Shown: positions 62,380 to 64,000 of the stretch, piece by piece
Layout: every line of letters begins with the position of its first letter
Position numbering within the stretch: position 1 is the stretch's first letter
Assembly (NCBI GenBank): GCA_029262635.1
Contig: JAJCZA010000024.1
Span: 1 to 64,000 of the forward strand
Reading direction: 5' to 3'
Length of the DNA stretch: 64,000 bases
DNA from: Vampirovibrionales bacterium
GTDB lineage: Bacteria; Cyanobacteriota; Vampirovibrionia; Vampirovibrionales; Vampirovibrionaceae
Notes under the pieces: generated by a model
Told to the model about the DNA's origin: nothing
What the model saw: the letters and a program-made list of their open reading frames with translations, nothing else
The model's database searches: none
Translations under genes and position numbers: made by a program

Positions 62380-63006
62380 ATGTCTTTTGAGCCGGATTTT
62401 AATGACGAAGAATTGAACGAAGATAAAGAGGATACTATGCCAGACCCGACAAATACCGTAGAAAAATCACCCGGCGTTTATGTTCGCGCCGGAGACTATC
62501 AGCCTCATGAGCTGGATATGCTCTGGTCGGGCTCTCGTCATTTTGCCAAAGAGGACCGTTCGCCGGTGGTGTTTACAATAGTTGGATTGGCGATTGGCGC
62601 TATTATCACCAGTGCTCTTTTCTTTCTGTTTAGTTCCAAGCCCGAAATTAAGGCTGGAGATGACAGCGAGCTAATTACTCCAATTGTGGACGAAACCAAG
62701 CTGGTTCCTGCAGCGGGTGATCCTATTCTGGGACCCGAAACGGTTCAATTAAATACCACAAAAGCAACCACGCCTACCGCAAAAACAGCAAAACCTTCAG
62801 TAAATCAAAGACCGACTTCTGGTGGTTCGACTTCGGCAGCCACTTATACGGTGCAAAATGGAGATACCTTAGAACAGATTGCTCGGCGCCATTACGGCTC
62901 CGGCACACCGGCCTTGATCCAAAAAATTAGCCGAGCGAATAATATGACTAACCCAAATGCTCTGAAAGTAGGGCAAAAACTGGTGATTCCGCCTAAAAAC
63001 TATTAA
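62380..63006 (+). CDS. Membrane-anchored LysM protein
   Basis: The 208-aa protein has an acidic cytoplasmic N-terminus, one membrane helix (FTIVGLAIGAIITSALFFLF near residue 63), a Thr/Ala/Lys-rich linker and one C-terminal LysM domain: ATYTVQNGDTLEQIARRHYG, ALIQKISRANN and LKVGQKLVIP. It probably holds onto peptidoglycan from the inner membrane. It is divergent from valS. No enzyme domain is present. Confidence 0.9.
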   Translation: MSFEPDFNDEELNEDKEDTMPDPTNTVEKSPGVYVRAGDYQPHELDMLWSGSRHFAKEDRSPVVFTIVGLAIGAIITSALFFLFSSKPEIKAGDDSELITPIVDETKLVPAAGDPILGPETVQLNTTKATTPTAKTAKPSVNQRPTSGGSTSAATYTVQNGDTLEQIARRHYGSGTPALIQKISRANNMTNPNALKVGQKLVIPPKNY

Positions 63007-63194
63007 TTGGCTTTTCGTTTTTTAAGATTTTTTATAAGATCGGTGTCACAAGTTGAACTGGTTTGGGTTTTAAATTTTTGACGACCATGATTCATATCAA
63101 ATGGATCGATTTGTTTGTCGAGTTACCCGCTGGTGGCCTGACTCAAGGTCTTCATCTCTGTGTATGTAAAAACAAGTGAAAGGTTCTCAAAACA

Positions 63195-63497
63195 ATGATA
63201 ACGCCGATACATTCTCCACAGTTTGGTTCAAGCGCTTCAAGCCCGTCTAATATTTCAAGTGATCAGCTGTTGAACTTTTATCAGAGGCAGGGAATTGTTC
63301 CTCCTACTAATAAACGCAATGCACCAGTGGTTACTTTACATGATTCGAGGTTGGGAACGCCTGTTAAAATTCCCACTCATGAGAAACAAGTACCCAATAA
63401 ACTCTTGAAAGACCATGCCAGAGCGCTTGGTATGACGATCAATGATTTTAAGCGAATTCTTGCGAACAAGCATTCCCGCTTTTCATTAGAGGGCTAA
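63195..63497 (+). CDS. Orphan small protein with early PQFG motif
   Basis: The 100-aa protein starts MITPIHSPQFGSSASSPS, then a short helix (SSDQLLNFYQRQGIV), a basic proline-containing middle and a helical end (LLKDHARALGMTINDFKRIL). It looks soluble, with no known domain. The early PQFG followed by Ser-rich sequence is the clearest match to the motif of the 39322 gene. AAAGG stands 12 bases before the ATG. Confidence 0.6.
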   Translation: MITPIHSPQFGSSASSPSNISSDQLLNFYQRQGIVPPTNKRNAPVVTLHDSRLGTPVKIPTHEKQVPNKLLKDHARALGMTINDFKRILANKHSRFSLEG

Positions 63498-63549
63498 GGT
63501 TTACTGTTATTTATTCTGTTAGAAGGCTGTGAAAAGGTAAACAAGCCGG

Positions 63550-64000
63550 GTGTTTAACCGCATAAGACGAAACTGGCAAAACCCTGAAATACGCCTTCTC
63601 TCCAGGCTCAGTGTCGGACATTTAATGACCGACGGCTTTGCCGGGTTTATGTTACCGCTGTTGCCTCTGTTCTCTCAAACCTTGGGGTTTGGGTTGGAGG
63701 CAACCGGATTTATTTTGATGGTCTCCAGTCTTACTTCTTCAGTGTTTCAACCGGTTTGGGGCGTGTTAACCGAGCGATACCAGCGTGTGAATTACATCTT
63801 AATCGGCCTGCTTGTGGCTATTAGCTGTATTAGCCTGATTGGCTGGAGCCCGAATTATTGGACCCTGATTATCCTTATCGGCTTGGGATATCTAGGGGTA
63901 GGCATTCTGCATCCCCGAGCCATGACATATGCCCATAGCCTGGGGAAATCAACGTCAGGGATTCGTCGCGAGAATCTGGTGATGAGTGTGTTTATTACGG
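63550..64000 (+). CDS. MFS transporter, cut by the window end
   Basis: A frame starting with GTG at 63550 (AAAGG about 11 bases upstream) runs open to the window edge. It reads RLSVGHLMTDGFAGFMLPLL, then GVLTERYQRVNYILIGLLV, with the first five membrane helices of a major facilitator protein. LMTDGFAGFMLPLLPLF is like the fosmidomycin-resistance/Fsr group of drug exporters. The 3' end is missing, so the group is only a suggestion. Confidence 0.8.
   Translation, partial: MFNRIRRNWQNPEIRLLSRLSVGHLMTDGFAGFMLPLLPLFSQTLGFGLEATGFILMVSSLTSSVFQPVWGVLTERYQRVNYILIGLLVAISCISLIGWSPNYWTLIILIGLGYLGVGILHPRAMTYAHSLGKSTSGIRRENLVMSVFIT

Noticed and set aside
63058-63180. 30-aa open frame before the last orphan gene
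   Set aside because: It has no ribosome site and no protein-like features.
1-64000. CRISPR arrays, tRNA or rRNA genes, prophage
   Set aside because: No regularly spaced repeats, T-arm motifs, rRNA blocks or phage structural genes were seen on reading both strands.

Overview
The window is a stretch of bacterial chromosome densely packed with mostly housekeeping and envelope genes. The proteins point to a diderm cell: two AsmA/TamB-type and MsbA-type envelope proteins, a capsule-type polysaccharide protein, a LysM protein, TatA, SecD/SecF and several lipoprotein or signal-peptide proteins. The TIGR03960-type radical SAM protein next to RNase E/G, the cyanobacterial-looking Fur, ferredoxin and flavin reductase proteins, the lack of any photosynthesis gene, and a set of small orphan proteins with an early 'QFG' motif fit a non-photosynthetic relative of Cyanobacteria (Vampirovibrionia/Melainabacteria). 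That placement is inference; no rRNA or other phylogenetic marker was tested. No tRNA, rRNA, CRISPR array or prophage was seen.

Layout. 1-734 is a complete IS1-family element starting exactly at base 1, which has cut the 5' end off an orphan gene (735-1199). 1.2-11.4 kb holds a GT4 glycosyltransferase, an EVE protein, a secreted phosphodiester glycosidase, secD-secF, a RelA/SpoT-like protein, gatD and a GT39-type membrane glycosyltransferase. 11.5-21.9 kb holds an aminotransferase, a voltage-gated-type K+ channel, a cyclic-nucleotide-binding membrane protein, msrB, a zinc-flavoured trio (M90 peptidase, Fur-family regulator, frameshifted beta-carbonic anhydrase), glycerate kinase and malQ. 22.0-23.7 kb is accessory: a roughly 400-nt structured non-coding transcript candidate with its own promoter and terminator, two small orphan genes, a decayed gene tail and a small exported protein.

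23.7-32.7 kb is one leftward operon for fatty-acid beta-oxidation: an acyl-CoA dehydrogenase fused to an acyl-CoA ligase (1369 aa), a thiolase, a hydroxyacyl-CoA dehydrogenase/enoyl-CoA hydratase and, last, a dipeptide epimerase. Three proteins would thus cover activation and every step of the cycle. A perfect inverted repeat lies just upstream of its first start codon. Rightward from the same intergenic region run the TIGR03960 radical SAM gene and RNase E/G. 38-43 kb holds a 2Fe-2S ferredoxin, a flavin reductase, DUF167, a double-thioredoxin protein, a short leuA, comEA and a metzincin with a 55-aa partner gene. 43.5-48.4 kb is a giant AsmA-like gene and tatA.

48.5-57.7 kb is a surface-polysaccharide region: Fur, TadE, a Wzz/BY-kinase-like protein that has lost its P-loop, a patch of decayed genes, a methyltransferase, an MsbA-like exporter and a divergent capsule-type protein. 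The right end carries an EF-hand protein, an unknown exported protein, valS, a LysM protein, another QFG protein and the start of an MFS transporter cut by the window edge.
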